From: Solirubrobacter sp963724195
Lineage (GTDB): Bacteria; Actinomycetota; Thermoleophilia; Solirubrobacterales; Solirubrobacteraceae
DNA length: 64,000 nucleotides
NCBI GenBank assembly: GCA_963724195.1
Contig: CAVRTQ010000033.1
Span: 110,488 to 174,487 of the forward strand
Reading direction: 5' to 3'
Position 1 is the stretch's first letter; every line of letters starts with the position of its first letter. The notes under the pieces are model-generated. The model was not told the origin of the DNA and searched no databases. It worked only from the letters and a program-made list of their open reading frames with translations. The position numbers and the translations under genes are program-made. This document shows positions 1-10,519 of the stretch, piece after piece.

Positions 1-759
1 CTGTATTCCGTCAGCCCCGCGCACCCCCACGGGCTCGCGAACTCGTCCGGCCAGGTCGGGCGCAACTACATGTTCCACAACAGCCAGGCCGTCCTCGCGC
101 TGTCGAAGGAACCCAACCCGACGGTCTTCCAGAAGACGCTCGGGATCAACGACTTCTACTTCGGGTCCGACGACTACGAGTTCCCGCTCGGGAACATCCA
201 GATGGTCGGCAAGTCGTCCGCCGACATGTACCGCGGCGAGAAGCCGCTGCAGACCCGGCTGGCGCCACAGTGGACGCTCGATCAGGTCGCGCGCCACGCG
301 GTCGACTTCTGGCTCTCCACCGAGGATCTGCCGCGGATGGAGAACCGGGTCACGCTGCGCCGTGACGGCAGCATCCAGCTCGCGTACGAGCCGACGAACC
401 AGATCCCCAAACAGCGTCTGCTGCAGGAGCTCAAGCACCTGCTCAAGCACACCCACTTGCACGAGCACCACCTCGTGCCCCGCCACGCGTACCTCAAGAA
501 CGAGATCCCGGTCGCCGGCGTGGCGCATCAGGCCGGCACGTGCCGCTTCGGCCTGAGCCCGGTGACGTCCGTGCTCGACGCGAACTGCCGCACGCACGAT
601 GTCGACAACCTCTATGTCGTCGACACGAGCTTCTTCCCGAGCATCGGCGCCGTCAACCCGGCGCTGACCGCGATGGCCAACGCGCTACGGGTCGGCGACC
701 ACCTGCTCGACCGCCTCGGCGCCGCCCGGCCCCAAGCGGAGCACGCCCATGCCGGATGA
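1..759 (+). CDS. GMC-family oxidoreductase, C-terminal part
   Basis: Flavin-dependent GMC (glucose-methanol-choline) oxidoreductases oxidise alcohols or sugars. The reading frame is already open at base 1, so the FAD-binding N-terminus lies outside the window. What remains is the typical C-terminal GMC_oxred_C region: a HQAGTCRFG segment carrying the catalytic-pair histidine, followed by NLYVVDTSFFPSIGAVNPA and a helix that closes the FAD site. About 250 codons are visible, nearly half of a usual 500-560 residue enzyme. It overlaps the start of the downstream NADH dehydrogenase gene by 11 bp, so the two are probably cotranscribed. Family is clear; substrate cannot be told. Confidence 0.9.
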   Translation: MYSVSPAHPHGLANSSGQVGRNYMFHNSQAVLALSKEPNPTVFQKTLGINDFYFGSDDYEFPLGNIQMVGKSSADMYRGEKPLQTRLAPQWTLDQVARHAVDFWLSTEDLPRMENRVTLRRDGSIQLAYEPTNQIPKQRLLQELKHLLKHTHLHEHHLVPRHAYLKNEIPVAGVAHQAGTCRFGLSPVTSVLDANCRTHDVDNLYVVDTSFFPSIGAVNPALTAMANALRVGDHLLDRLGAARPQAEHAHAG

Positions 760-2062
760 GCTCGAGGTCATCGTCGTCGGCGGCGGATTCGCGGGCGTCG
801 GCTGCGCCCGGCGGCTCGCGCGCCATGACGACGTGCGCGTCACGCTGCTCGACCACAACAACTACCACCAGTTCCAGCCGCTGCTCTACCAGGTGGCGAC
901 CTCACAGCTGGCGTCGAGCGACATCGCCTTCTCGCTGCGCAAGCTCTTCGCCGACGACGAGAACGTCGACGTCAAGCTCGGGCAGGTGGAGTCACTCGAC
1001 CCCGTGGCGCGCACCGTCACGACCACGGACGGCCGGACGTTCACCGGCGACGCGATCGTGCTCTCGGCCGGCTCGCAGCCGAACTTCTTCCGCACCGCGG
1101 GCGCCGCGGAGCACGCGTTCCCGCTGTACTGCCTCGACGACGCGCAGCGGCTGCGCTCCCGCGTCATCGGCGTGTTCGAGGACGCCGACCGCGACCCGGC
1201 ACTGATCGATCAGGGCGCGCTGAACTTCGTCGTCGTCGGCGGCGGGCCCACCGGCGTCGAGTTCGCCGGAGCCCTCGCCGACCTCATCCACGAGACGATG
1301 ACCGCGGAGTTCCACGACCTCGCGGTCTCGGACGCGCGGATCCACATCGTCGACCACGGGCACACGCTGCTCGGGCCGTTCTCCGACCGCGCGCACGACT
1401 ACGTCGCGAAGGTGCTCGCACGCAAGGGCGTGCGCCTGCACCTCGGCAGCGCGGTGACCGAGATCGGACCGGGGCACGTCACGCTCTCGGACGGGACGCA
1501 GATCAGCACCCGCTGCGTCGTCTGGGGCGGCGGCATCAAGGCGCCCACGATCGCGTCCGCGGCCGGGCTGCCGCAGGGACGCGGCGGACGCATCAACGTG
1601 CTGGAGGATCTCAGCGTGGACGGGTTCCCCGGCGTGTACGCCGTCGGCGACGTCGCCAACATCCCCGCCCCGGACGGAGGCACGCACCCGCAGCTCGGCT
1701 CGATCGCCCTGCAGAGCGGCGCGTGGGCGGCCGACAACATCGTCGCCGCCCGCCGCGGCAAACCCGGCAAGAGCTTCCACTACCACGACAAGGGGATCAT
1801 GGCGATGATCGGCCGCGGCGCCGCGATCGCCGAGGTCGGCGCGCACCGTCACGAGCTGCACGGGCCGATCGCGTTCGCCGCGTGGCTCGGCGTCCACGCC
1901 GCGTTGATGACCGGGACCCGCAATCGCGTCGACGCGTTCATCGCGTGGGGCTCGGACTACTTCACCGGCCACCGGGGACCGCAGGTGCTGGACCGCTCGG
2001 ACGCGGCTCGGATCGACTGGGCGGACGACGCGCAACCGGATCCCGCATCGCTGATGTCATGA
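749..2062 (+). CDS. ndh: Type II NADH:quinone oxidoreductase (NDH-2)
   Basis: A 437-residue single-subunit flavoprotein that would pass electrons from NADH to membrane quinone without pumping protons. Two Rossmann motifs are visible: VVGGGFAGVGCARRL near residue 9 for FAD and VVVGGGPTGVEFAGAL near residue 160 for NADH. The NNYHQFQPLLYQVAT stretch after the first motif is a family signature, and YAVGDVANIP marks the C-terminal FAD contact. Length matches the family. ATG at 749 lies within the end of the GMC gene, which suggests translational coupling. Related flavoproteins (sulfide:quinone reductase) are less likely because their conserved cysteines are not seen. Confidence 0.92.
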   Translation: MPDELEVIVVGGGFAGVGCARRLARHDDVRVTLLDHNNYHQFQPLLYQVATSQLASSDIAFSLRKLFADDENVDVKLGQVESLDPVARTVTTTDGRTFTGDAIVLSAGSQPNFFRTAGAAEHAFPLYCLDDAQRLRSRVIGVFEDADRDPALIDQGALNFVVVGGGPTGVEFAGALADLIHETMTAEFHDLAVSDARIHIVDHGHTLLGPFSDRAHDYVAKVLARKGVRLHLGSAVTEIGPGHVTLSDGTQISTRCVVWGGGIKAPTIASAAGLPQGRGGRINVLEDLSVDGFPGVYAVGDVANIPAPDGGTHPQLGSIALQSGAWAADNIVAARRGKPGKSFHYHDKGIMAMIGRGAAIAEVGAHRHELHGPIAFAAWLGVHAALMTGTRNRVDAFIAWGSDYFTGHRGPQVLDRSDAARIDWADDAQPDPASLMS

Positions 2063-2123
2063 TCGGCGCTTTCATCCGGTCGGGATGACGCCCAGCGCGG
2101 CTCCGGGCGGGACGGTGATCGGC

Positions 2124-3555
2124 ATGAGCACGGCAGTCAGTCCGCGCCCGCGCACCGACGCGAGCAGCGAGCACGCCACAGACGTCCTCGTCGTCTTCGG
2201 CATCAGCGGCGACCTGGCGAGGGTGATGACGTTCCGGTCGCTGTACCGGCTCGAGCGCCGGGGGCTCCTGCAGTGCCCGATCCTCGGCGTCGCGGCCGAC
2301 GCGTGGAGCGATGACGACCTGCGCGCCCACGCGCGCGCGGCGATCGAAGCCAGCGGCGAGACGATCGACGAGGAGACGTTCACGCGCTTCGCCGCCCGGC
2401 TCTCCTACCTCGCGGGTGACTTCGCCGACGCCGCGCACGTTCGAGCGCGTCGCGGGCGCGCTCGAGGGCAAAGAGCACCCCGTCTTCTACCTCGAGATCC
2501 CGCCTTCGCTGTTCGGGATGGTCGTCGGCGGCCTGGCCGGCGCCGGGCTCACAGAGCACGCGCGCGTCGTCGTCGAGAAGCCGTTCGGGCACGATCTCGA
2601 GTCGGCACGCGCGCTGCAGGCCGAGCTCATGGTCCATCTGCGCGAGGAGCAGCTGTACCGGATCGACCACTTCCTCGGGAAGATGGGGCTCGCGGAGATT
2701 CTCTACCTGCGGTTCGCGAACGCGATCTTCGAGCCGATCTGGAACCGCAACTACGTGGCGAGCGTGCAGATCACGATGGCCGAGGACTTCGGCGTCGACG
2801 CTCGCGGGCACTTCTACGACCCGGTCGGTGCGCTGCGCGACGTGGTCGTCAACCACCTCATGCAGGTCGTTGCGGCGATCGCGATGGAGCCCCCGGCGGG
2901 GTCGGACCCGCGCACGCTCAAGGACGCGATCGCGGCCGTGCTGCGCGCCACCCATGCCGCCGATCCGGCCCACTATGTGCGCGGCCAGCACGAGGGCTAC
3001 CGGTCGATCGACGGCGTCGCGCCGGACTCCCAGACGGAGACCTACGCCGCGCTGCGCCTGGACATCGAGAACTGGCGCTGGGCCGGCGTGCCGTTCTTCA
3101 TCCGCACCGGCAAGTGCCTCCCCACGACCCAGACCGAGGCGCGCCTGGTCTTCCGCCGGCCGCCTCGGCTCGGGTTCATCCCCAGGGGGACCCGGGCGCC
3201 CGAGCCCGATCAGATCGTGATCAAGCTGGACCCGTCGACCGGGATCCGGATGGTGCTCGACGCCCAGCGCGGCGATGCCCCAGGACCGGAGCGCGTGACG
3301 ATGGACATGGAGTTCGCGGACGAGGGCGGTGAAGCCGCCACGCCGTACGAGGTGCTGCTCAACGCCGCGATGCGGGGCGACGCGATGCGCTTCACGCGCC
3401 AGGACGGCGTCGAGGAGCAGTGGCGGATCATGCAGCCGCTGCTCGACGCGCCGCCGCCGGTGCATCCGTACGCGAAGGGGACCTGGGGCCCGGACGCGGG
3501 CGCGAAGCTGCCGCACGGCTTCGGTGGCTGGCACGGTCCGTGGGTGAAGTCATGA
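2124..3555 (+). CDS. zwf: Glucose-6-phosphate dehydrogenase (one frameshift)
   Basis: First enzyme of the oxidative pentose phosphate pathway, glucose-6-phosphate to 6-phosphogluconolactone with reduction of NADP. The N-terminus carries the GISGDLA dinucleotide-binding motif and the middle part carries RIDHFLGKMG, the substrate-binding signature. The frame moves at about 2437: the first 105 residues are read in one frame and the rest, from TFERVAGALEG, in the next, consistent with one extra base in a CGCGC context. Start ATG 2124 is chosen because homology begins soon after it; ATG 2085 is an alternative. The stop overlaps the following GH15 gene as ATGA, so they form one transcription unit. 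Confidence 0.9.
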
Positions 3556-5461
3556 CCGCCGTCGACGGCGCCCGCGCCGTGCCCGCGGCCGAGCCCCAGA
3601 GCGCGGCCGCGCCCTCCCCGTTCCCGCCGATCGCGTCCTACGGCTTCCTCTCGAACTGCCACACCGCCGCGCTCGTGGCGCCGGACGGCGGCATCGGGTG
3701 GCTGTGCGTGCCGGCCTTCGACTCGCCCAGCGTGTTCGCGACGCTGCTCGACCGCCAGGCCGGCTACTTCCGGATCGCGCCGTTCGGGATCGACGTCCCC
3801 GCGTCGCGCGTCTACGAGCCGGGCACGAACACGCTCGTCACCACCTGGCACACGCCGAGCGGCTGGATCGACGTCCGCGACGCGCTGACGATGGGCCCGC
3901 GCACCGGCGAGGACACGGTGACCCCGCACACGCGCCCGCCGGCCGACGACGACGGCGACCACATGCTCGTCCGCACCGTCGAGTGCATCGAAGGCAAGGT
4001 CGAGGTCGAGCTCGTGTGCGAGCCGGTGTTCGACTACGGCCGCACCGCGGCCGAGTGGGAGCTCCGGGACGACCGCCACGGCGCCGACGCGAGCGGCGCG
4101 GGCGTGACGCTGCGGCTGACCACCGACATGGCGATGGGGATCGAGGGCGGCCGCGTGCGCGCCCGCCACACCCTGCAGGCCGCGCGAGCGCGCCTACTGC
4201 GCGCTGTCGTGGGCGGGCGGCCTCGCGGCGCCGGGGAGCTTCGACGAGGCGCAGACGCGGATGGACGCCACCACGCGCTACTGGCGCTCGTGGGTGAGCG
4301 GCGCCCGCCTTCCGGATCACGCGTTCCGCGAGCCGATCGCGCGCTCGATCCTCGCCATCAAGGGCCTGACGTACATGCCGACCGGCGCGACGGTCGCCGC
4401 GCCCGACCACGTCGCTGCCTGAGACGCCCGGCGGCGAGCGCAACTGGGACTACCGCTACGCCTGGATGCGCGACGCCACCTTCACGCTGCAGGCGCTGCA
4501 CTGGCTCAACCTCGACTGGGAGGCCGAGGAGTTCATGCAGTACGTCGCCGACCTCGAGCCCAACGCCGACGGCGCGATGCAGATCATGTACGGGATCGAC
4601 GGCCGGCGCGACCTCACGGAGTCCACGCGCGACGACCTCTCGGGCTACGCCGGCGCGCGCCCGGTCCGGATCGGCAACGGCGCCTTCGACCAGCGCCAGA
4701 ACGACGTCTACGGCGCCGTCCTGGACTGCATCCTGCTCCACACCCGCCGCAGCCAGCGGCTCTCGCGCCGCCTGTGGCCGATCGTCGAGAGCCAGGCCGA
4801 GTGCGCGATGAACGCGTGGCGCGACCCCGACCAGGGCATCTGGGAGGCGCGCGGCGCGCCGCGGCACTACGTGTCGTCCAAGCTCATGAGCTGGGTGGCG
4901 ATGGACCGCGCGGCCAAGCTCGCGGAGATCCGCGGCGACGGCGAGCGCCAGGTGCGCTGGCGCGCGGTCGCGGAGGAGATCCGCGCCGACATCCTCGAGC
5001 ACGGCGTCGACACGCGCGGCGTGCTGCGCCAGCACTACGAGACCGACGCGCTCGACGCCTCGAACCTGCTCGCCGCGATCTTCGGCTTCCTCCCCGGGGA
5101 CGACCCGCGCCTGCGTTCGAGCGTGCTGGCGATCGCCGACGAGCTGACCGAGAACGGCTACGTCCTGCGCTACCGCACCGAGGAGACCGACGACGGCCTC
5201 TCGGGCAAGGAAGGGACGTTCCTGATCTGCTCGTTCTGGCTCGTGTCGGCGCTGGCCGTGATCGGCGAGCTCCAGCGCGCCCGCGACCTGATGGAGCGGC
5301 TGCTGCACAACGCCTCCCCGCTCGGCCTCTACGCCGAGGAGCTCGACGCCGCGACCGGCCGCCACCTCGGCAACTTCCCGCAGGCGTTCTCGCACCTCGC
5401 GCTGATCGAGGCCGCGGCGCGGATCATCCTCGCGGAGCGGATCGAGGAGTACGCGCGGTGA
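3552..5461 (+). CDS. Glycoside hydrolase family 15 (trehalase/glucoamylase-like), two frameshifts
   Basis: GH15 enzymes release glucose from alpha-glucosides; actinobacterial members of this type are often trehalases. The N-terminal beta-sandwich starts with IASYGFLSNCHTAALVAPDG, and the (alpha/alpha)6 barrel has the GGERNWDYRYAWMRDATF segment that forms the sugar pocket. Breaks at about 4180 and 4410 each add one base; the C-terminal 331 residues are intact. About 635 residues in total, normal for the family. Coupling to zwf by a 4-bp overlap suggests that released glucose feeds the pentose phosphate route. Exact substrate is not shown by the sequence. Confidence 0.88.
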
Positions 5462-5466
5462 GCGGA

Positions 5467-6673
5467 TCACGCCGCGACGACCGCCTTCGGCGCCCGCTCG
5501 ACCGGGGCCGGGTCCCGCAGCTTGAGGCCGAGCATCGGGAAGATGAGCGTGGACAGCGCCGCGGCGCACACCAGCGACGCCGCGGTCGTCGGCGTGCATG
5601 TTGCCGGTCTCGCGCGCGACCGTCGTGATCGCGAGCACGAGCGGCAGCTGCGTCGAGACGAAGAAGGCGAGCGAGAGCCGCTCGCGCCGGTTGAGGACGT
5701 CGCGGTAGAGCAGCAGCGCCGGGGTCCCGCGCACGACCAGGAACAGGCCGAAGAACAGGAACATCTTCGCCACCGCGCCCCCGCTCGAGAACAGCGCGGC
5801 GACGTCGAGCCGCATCCCGCTGACGACGAAGAAGAACGGCACGAACACGCCGAAGGCCACGGCGGTGAGCTTGGAGTCGAACCCGGGCACCTCGCGCTCC
5901 TGGAGCAGCTGGCGCGTGATCAGGCCCGCCGCGAACCCGCCGAGCAGCAGGTCGAGCCCCAGCTCGAACGCGAGCAGCGCGAGCGCGAAGACGAGCACGA
6001 CGATCCAGCGCACCGCGAGCTGCGAGCTCTTCTCGATCGTCTGCTCGAACAGCCGCAGCGGGGTGAGGAGGACCGCACGGCCAGCAGCGCGACGGCGACG
6101 GCCAGAGCCACGAAGCTGAGCAGGATCAGCGCGTTGTGGATCGCGCCCTGCCCGAGAGGATCAGCGTCAGCAGCAGGATCGGGCCGAACTCGCCGACGGC
6201 GCCCGCCGCGAGCAGGTAGGTGCCCATCCGCGTGCGCAGCTCGCCGGTGTCCGACAGCACCGGGATCAGCGTGCCGATCGCGGTGGTGGCGAGCGCCGAG
6301 CCGGTGTAGAGCAGCGAGAGCACGATCCCGGCCGCCGCCAGCAGGCCGCCGATCGTGTAGGCGATCACGAGCGACAGCAGCCAGCCGACGACCGCGAGCC
6401 GCAGCGGCAGCCCCGCGATGCGGCGCAGGTCGATCTCGTAGCCGGCGAAGAAGAACAGCATGCCGAGCCCGAGGTCGGCGAAGAACGTCATGAACTCCGT
6501 GACCTCGAGACCGAGCACCTGCGGCCCGATCAGGACGCCGAGCACGAGCTCGGCGACGACGGTCGGCACCAGCAGCCCGCGGGCCGTGAGCCATGGTCGC
6601 GAGCGTGCCGGCCAGCGCGCGCGACGGCGACGACGGCCAGGAACGAGTCGGGGTCGACCGCGGCGATCAGCAT
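5467..6673 (-). CDS. CPA2-type cation/proton antiporter (five frameshifts)
   Basis: Membrane antiporter of the Kef/NapA class. Read from ATG at 6673 it begins MLIAAVDPDSFLAVVAVA and continues through hydrophobic segments such as LVPTVVAELVLGVLIGPQ, LFFFAGYEIDLRRIAG and FGVFVPFFFVVSGMRLD, which are family landmarks. No RCK/TrkA domain follows, and about 400 residues is a bare transporter module. The frame changes at about 6620, 6597, 6150, 6075 and 5590, a mixture of extra bases in CG-alternating DNA and lost bases in G/C runs. All segments are conserved, so errors are likelier than decay. It converges with the GH15 gene, 5 bp apart. Confidence 0.82.
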
Positions 6674-6751
6674 GTCGGTCGCAGGGTCCCGGAGGCGCCG
6701 CCGCGCGCCATCACCTGCAACGGATGATGTTCCGTGTCGCAGTCGCGACGG

Positions 6752-7443
6752 CTACTGCCGGAATGCGCTGCCTCCGGTGGCGGTGAGCGTCTCGCCGGTG
6801 ACGTAGGCGGCTCCTCCGCCGCCGGCCAGGAACCACACGAGGTCGGCCATCTCCTCGGGCGTGGCCGCGCGGCCGAGCGGGACTCGGCCAGCGCCGCCTC
6901 CATCCGCCCGGTGGCTGGTTGCCGGGCGTGTCGACCCAGCCCGGGGCGAGCGCGTTCACGCGCACGCGCGGGGCCAGCTCGAGCGCGAGCGAGCGCGTCA
7001 ACGCGACCACGGCCGCCTTCGACGCGCAGTACAGAAGCTGTCCCGGCGACGGCACGAAGGCGTCGATCGAGGCGAAGTTGACCACGGCCGAGCCGTCGAC
7101 GAGGTGCGGCGCGGCGGCCTGGGTGACGAGCACCGTGCCGAGCACGTTGACGTCGAACACGCGCCGGTAGAGCTCCGGCGACGCGGTCTCAAGCGTCGTC
7201 GGCGGGTAGACGCCGGCGGCGTTGACGACGGCCTTGAGCGGGCCGAGCTCGGCCACCGCACGCTCGATCGCGGCGGCCACGCCCGCGGGGTCGGTGATGT
7301 CGGCGGTGATGCGCGAGCGCACCGTCGAGCGTGGCCTCGGTGAGGTCGAGCGCCGCGACGCTGTAGCCCTCCGCGAGGAAGCGTTCGGCGCACGCGCGGC
7401 CCATGCCGCTCGCGGCGCCCGTGACGACGGCGACGTTGCTCAT
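6752..7443 (-). CDS. Short-chain dehydrogenase/reductase (frameshifted)
   Basis: NAD(P)-dependent SDR, about 230 residues. The N-terminus reads SNVAVVTGAASGMGRACAERF, the TGxxxGxG cofactor motif; later come VVNAAGVYPPTT (NAG motif) and the catalytic pair in LLYCASKAAVVAL (YxxxK), then a C-terminal end in ETLTATGGSAFRQ. Breaks lie near 7322, 6920 and 6890. ATG at 7443 is the natural start. The gene diverges from the LysR gene at 7527, and a 21-bp palindrome lies between them, so the LysR protein probably controls it. Substrate unknown; it may work with the monooxygenase and second SDR downstream of lysR. Confidence 0.82.
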
Positions 7444-7497
7444 CGACGCAAGCCTCCACCGGTCGGGGCCCACGTCCATGACGGATCCCCGAGACCC

Positions 7498-7518
7498 GGT
7501 AGAGGGCGTGCCTATACC
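7498..7518. promoter_or_regulatory. LysR operator-like palindrome 1
   Basis: Reads GGTAGAGG, five spacer bases, CCTATACC; the half-sites are inverted repeats with one mismatch in eight. It lies in the 83-bp divergent gap between the SDR (start 7443) and lysR (start 7527), ending 8 bp before the lysR start codon, so it could serve autoregulation and SDR control. A second site with the same geometry occurs at 8432-8452. Identification as a LysR box is inference from position and symmetry. Confidence 0.6.
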
Positions 7519-7526
7519 CTGCGCGG

Positions 7527-8438
7527 ATGGTCGTGACGCTGCAGCAGCTGCGGTACTTCCTCGCGGCGGTGGAGCGCGGCTCGGTGTCGGGCGCCGCGGA
7601 GGCGTGCTTCGTGTCGCAGCCGAGCCTGTCGGAGCAGCTGCGGCGGCTCGAGCAGGGCCTCGGCGTGCCGCTGTTCCTGCGCACGAACCGCGGCCTGGTG
7701 CTCACGGACGCCGGGCGGCTGCTCGTCCCCCGGGCGGAGCGGGCGGTGGCCGCGGCCCGCGACGCCGAGGAGGCCGTGCGCGACGCGGGCGCGATCGTGT
7801 CCGGCACGGTCGCCTTCGGCACGTTCTCGACCGCCCACCATCACCTGCTGGGCGCCGCGATCGCCGACTTCCGGCGCCAGTACCCGGGCGTGCGCCTGCG
7901 GATCATCAGCCGCAACTCGACCGAGACGGCGGACGCGGTGCGCCGCGGTGAGCTCGAGGCGGGGATGGTCGCGCTGCCGGTCGATGCGCGCGGGCTGGTC
8001 GTGGGCGAGCGGGTGTGGACGACCGAGGCGGTCTACATCACCGCCGACGGCGACCGCCTGCGCGGCGAGCCGCGCTCGATCCAGCAGCTCGCGGCGGCGC
8101 AGCTCGTGCTCCCGGAGGTGCTGGCGGGCGACGACGATCCGACCCGGCGCCAGCTCCACGACCGCGCCGCGGACGCCGACGTGCGGCTCGAGCCGATCGT
8201 GGAGGTCGAATCGCCCGCGGCCGCGCTCGACCTGGTGGTGCGCGGCGTCGGCGACACGATCGCGTCGCGGTCGCTGATCGACGACCTCGGCCTGGCCGAC
8301 CGGGTCGCGTGGGTGCCGCTGGACCCGCCGCTGATGGAGCGCTTCGCCTTCATCACCCCGCGCGGCGCGCCCGCCTCGGCGGCCATGACGGCGCTGATCG
8401 GGATCATCGAGCAGCACCTCGCGCTCGACGAGGTATAG
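7527..8438 (+). CDS. LysR-family transcriptional regulator
   Basis: A 303-residue LTTR. The winged helix-turn-helix occupies residues 1-65 (LQQLRYFLAAVERGSVSGAA and FVSQPSLSEQLRRLE), and a periplasmic-binding-protein-like effector domain fills the rest, starting around GTVAFGTFSTAHHHLL. Length is typical. It stands between an SDR on the other strand and a flavin monooxygenase plus SDR on the same strand, the usual arrangement for a regulator of a small catabolic set. Matching palindromes sit just before its start and across its stop codon, supporting control of both sides. Inducer unknown. Confidence 0.92.
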   Translation: MVVTLQQLRYFLAAVERGSVSGAAEACFVSQPSLSEQLRRLEQGLGVPLFLRTNRGLVLTDAGRLLVPRAERAVAAARDAEEAVRDAGAIVSGTVAFGTFSTAHHHLLGAAIADFRRQYPGVRLRIISRNSTETADAVRRGELEAGMVALPVDARGLVVGERVWTTEAVYITADGDRLRGEPRSIQQLAAAQLVLPEVLAGDDDPTRRQLHDRAADADVRLEPIVEVESPAAALDLVVRGVGDTIASRSLIDDLGLADRVAWVPLDPPLMERFAFITPRGAPASAAMTALIGIIEQHLALDEV

Positions 8439-8452
8439 GCGCAACCTTTAGC
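8432..8452. promoter_or_regulatory. LysR operator-like palindrome 2
   Basis: Reads GGTATAGG, five bases, CCTTTAGC; two mismatches between half-sites. Its left half is the exact complement of the right half of the site at 7498-7518, and spacing is identical. It overlaps the lysR stop codon and lies 55 bp before the monooxygenase start at 8508, a suitable activator position for that promoter. Confidence 0.55.
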
Positions 8453-8507
8453 GAGCGTCGCGGATCGGCAATGGACGGCGCGGCGCGGCCACGGCAGTCT
8501 GCCGGAC

Positions 8508-9776
8508 ATGGTTGAAGATCGGTATTGCGTCATCGGGGCCGGCGCGGCCGGCCTCGGAGCGATGGAAGTCCTCCAGCGGCACGGGATCGCGTTCGACTGC
8601 TTCGAGCAGACCGATCGCGTCGGCGGGCACTGGCACACGGACTACGAGTCGCTGCACCTGATCACCTCGCGTGATCTGTCGGGCTTCGCGGGCTACCCGA
8701 TGCCGTCGGACTACCCCGTGTACCCGAGCCGCGACCAGATGCGCCGCTACCTGGAGGGCTTCGCGGACGCCACCGGCGTGCGCGCCCACGTCCGCTTCGG
8801 CGTGCGGGTGGAGCGCGTCGACGCCGATCGGCGCCGGCGGCCGCGACGGCTGGGACGTGACCACCTCGGACGGTGAAACGCGCCGGTACACCGGCGTGCT
8901 CGTGTGTAACGGGCACCTGTGGGACCAGCGCATCCCGGACTACCCGGGCGAGTTCACCGGCCGCCAGATCCACTCCGGCGCGTACCGCTCGATCGACGAC
9001 GTGGAGGGCACGCGCGTGCTCACGGTCGGCGCGGGCAACTCGGGCTGCGACCTGGCCGTCGACGCCGCCAACCACCGGCTGGAGTCGACGATCTCGATCC
9101 GGCGCGGGCAGATGTTCCAGCCCAAGGCCGTGTTCGGCGTGCCGCGCGCCGAGCTGAAGTGGATGGCGAAGCTGCCGGTGAAGGTCAACGAGCGGATCGC
9201 GCGCTTGATGTCGGACATGATCATCGGGCCGACCCGCGCGTACCGCGGGCTGCCCGAGCCGGCGACGCGCAACCTGAACGAGCTGCCGCCGGTGGTCAAC
9301 AACCTGCTGCCGTACTGGATCCATCACGGCCGGATCGACGTCAAGGGCGCGATCGAGCGCCTCGACGGCAAGACCGTGCACTTCGTCGACGGCACGAGCC
9401 GCGAGTTCGACACGATCCTGTGGGCGACCGGCTTCAACGTCCGGCTGCCGTTCCTGGACGCCGGCACGATCCGCGAGCGCGACGGCGTGCCGCTGCGCAC
9501 CGCCGGGCTCACGCTGCCGGTGGGCGCGGAGAACCTGTACTTCATCGGCCTCGCCGCCCCGCGCGGCCCGCAGCTCCCGGTCTACTCCACGCAGACCGAG
9601 CTCGTGGTGCGCATGCTCGAGCTCGATCCGGCGCGCCGGTCGGCGCTCGCGGCCCACTTCGCGGAGATCGACGTGCCCGACACGCGCATCGACATCGTGC
9701 GCGCGGTCTGGAACAAGCAGCTCAAGGACGCGCACAAGGCGCTCGACCGGGCCCGGCGTGCGCGGTGGCGCGATGA
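8508..9776 (+). CDS. Flavin-containing monooxygenase-like protein (frameshifted)
   Basis: FAD/NADPH-dependent monooxygenase of the FMO/Baeyer-Villiger superfamily. The N-terminal Rossmann motif is CVIGAGAAGLGAMEVL, a second nucleotide motif is VLTVGAGNSGCDLAVDAA, and the ATGF element before it in the family is seen later as LWATGFNVRLPF. One extra base near 8835 divides the N-terminal 110 residues from the rest. The second frame runs on without a stop across the following SDR gene, so another indel close to 9750-9770 is likely, and the true stop is probably the TGA that overlaps the SDR ATG. About 420 residues, normal. Likely under control of the upstream LysR protein. Confidence 0.82.
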
Positions 9777-10460
9777 TCGCGCTGATCACGGGCGGCGCCC
9801 GCGGCCAGGGCGCCTCGCACGCCGAGCGCCTGGCCGCCGAGGGCTACGAGGTCATCATCGGCGATGTCCTCGACGACCTCGGCGAGGAGACCGCGGCGCG
9901 GCTCGGCATCGTGTATCGCCACCTCGACGTGACCAACCCGGACGACTGGGCCGCGGCGGTGCCGGAGCGGCTCGACGTGCTCGTCAACAACGCCGGGATC
10001 ATCCACGTCAACCCGCTGGTCGAGGAGACGCTCGAGGCCTGGAACCGCCTGATCGCGGTCAACCAGACGGGCACGCTGCTCGGCATGCAGGCCGCGATCC
10101 CGGCCATGCGGGCCAACGGCGGCGGCTCGATCATCAACGTCGCCTCGATCTTCGGCGTCACCGGGTCGGAGGGCTACATCGCGTACACGGCGTCGAAGGC
10201 CGCGATCATCGCCATGACGAAGACCGCGGCGCTCGAGCTCGCGGCCGACGGCATCCGCGTGAACGCGATCTGCCCCGGCGGCGTGTCCACGCCGATGAAC
10301 GCCAACGAGCCCGAGGGCGGCGTCGTGCCGCTCACGCCGCTCGGCCGCCGCGCGCACGTGCAGCGAGATCTCCGGCGCGATCGCCTACCTGGCGGGCGCC
10401 GACTCGAGCTTCGTCACCGGCACCGAGCTGATCATCGACGGCGGGTACCTGGCGCGCTGA
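9773..10460 (+). CDS. Short-chain dehydrogenase/reductase (one frameshift)
   Basis: Classical SDR of about 228 residues: ALITGGARGQGASHAERL (TGxxxGxG), DVLVNNAGIIHVN (NNAG), the catalytic serine in SIINVASIFGV and YIAYTASKAAIIAM (YxxxK). The C-terminal end, SFVTGTELIIDGGYLAR, is in another frame after one extra base near 10365. ATG 9773 is preferred; GTG 9758 is possible. It sits directly behind the FMO gene, probably overlapping, so the two may act in sequence, for example oxygenation of a ketone and oxidation of an alcohol. The order of reactions is inference. Confidence 0.85.
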
Positions 10461-10519
10461 TCACCCGGTTGGCATGAGGTAGCGGCGGGCGGCGTCCGCC
10501 AGTATCACCCGTTCCGGCC

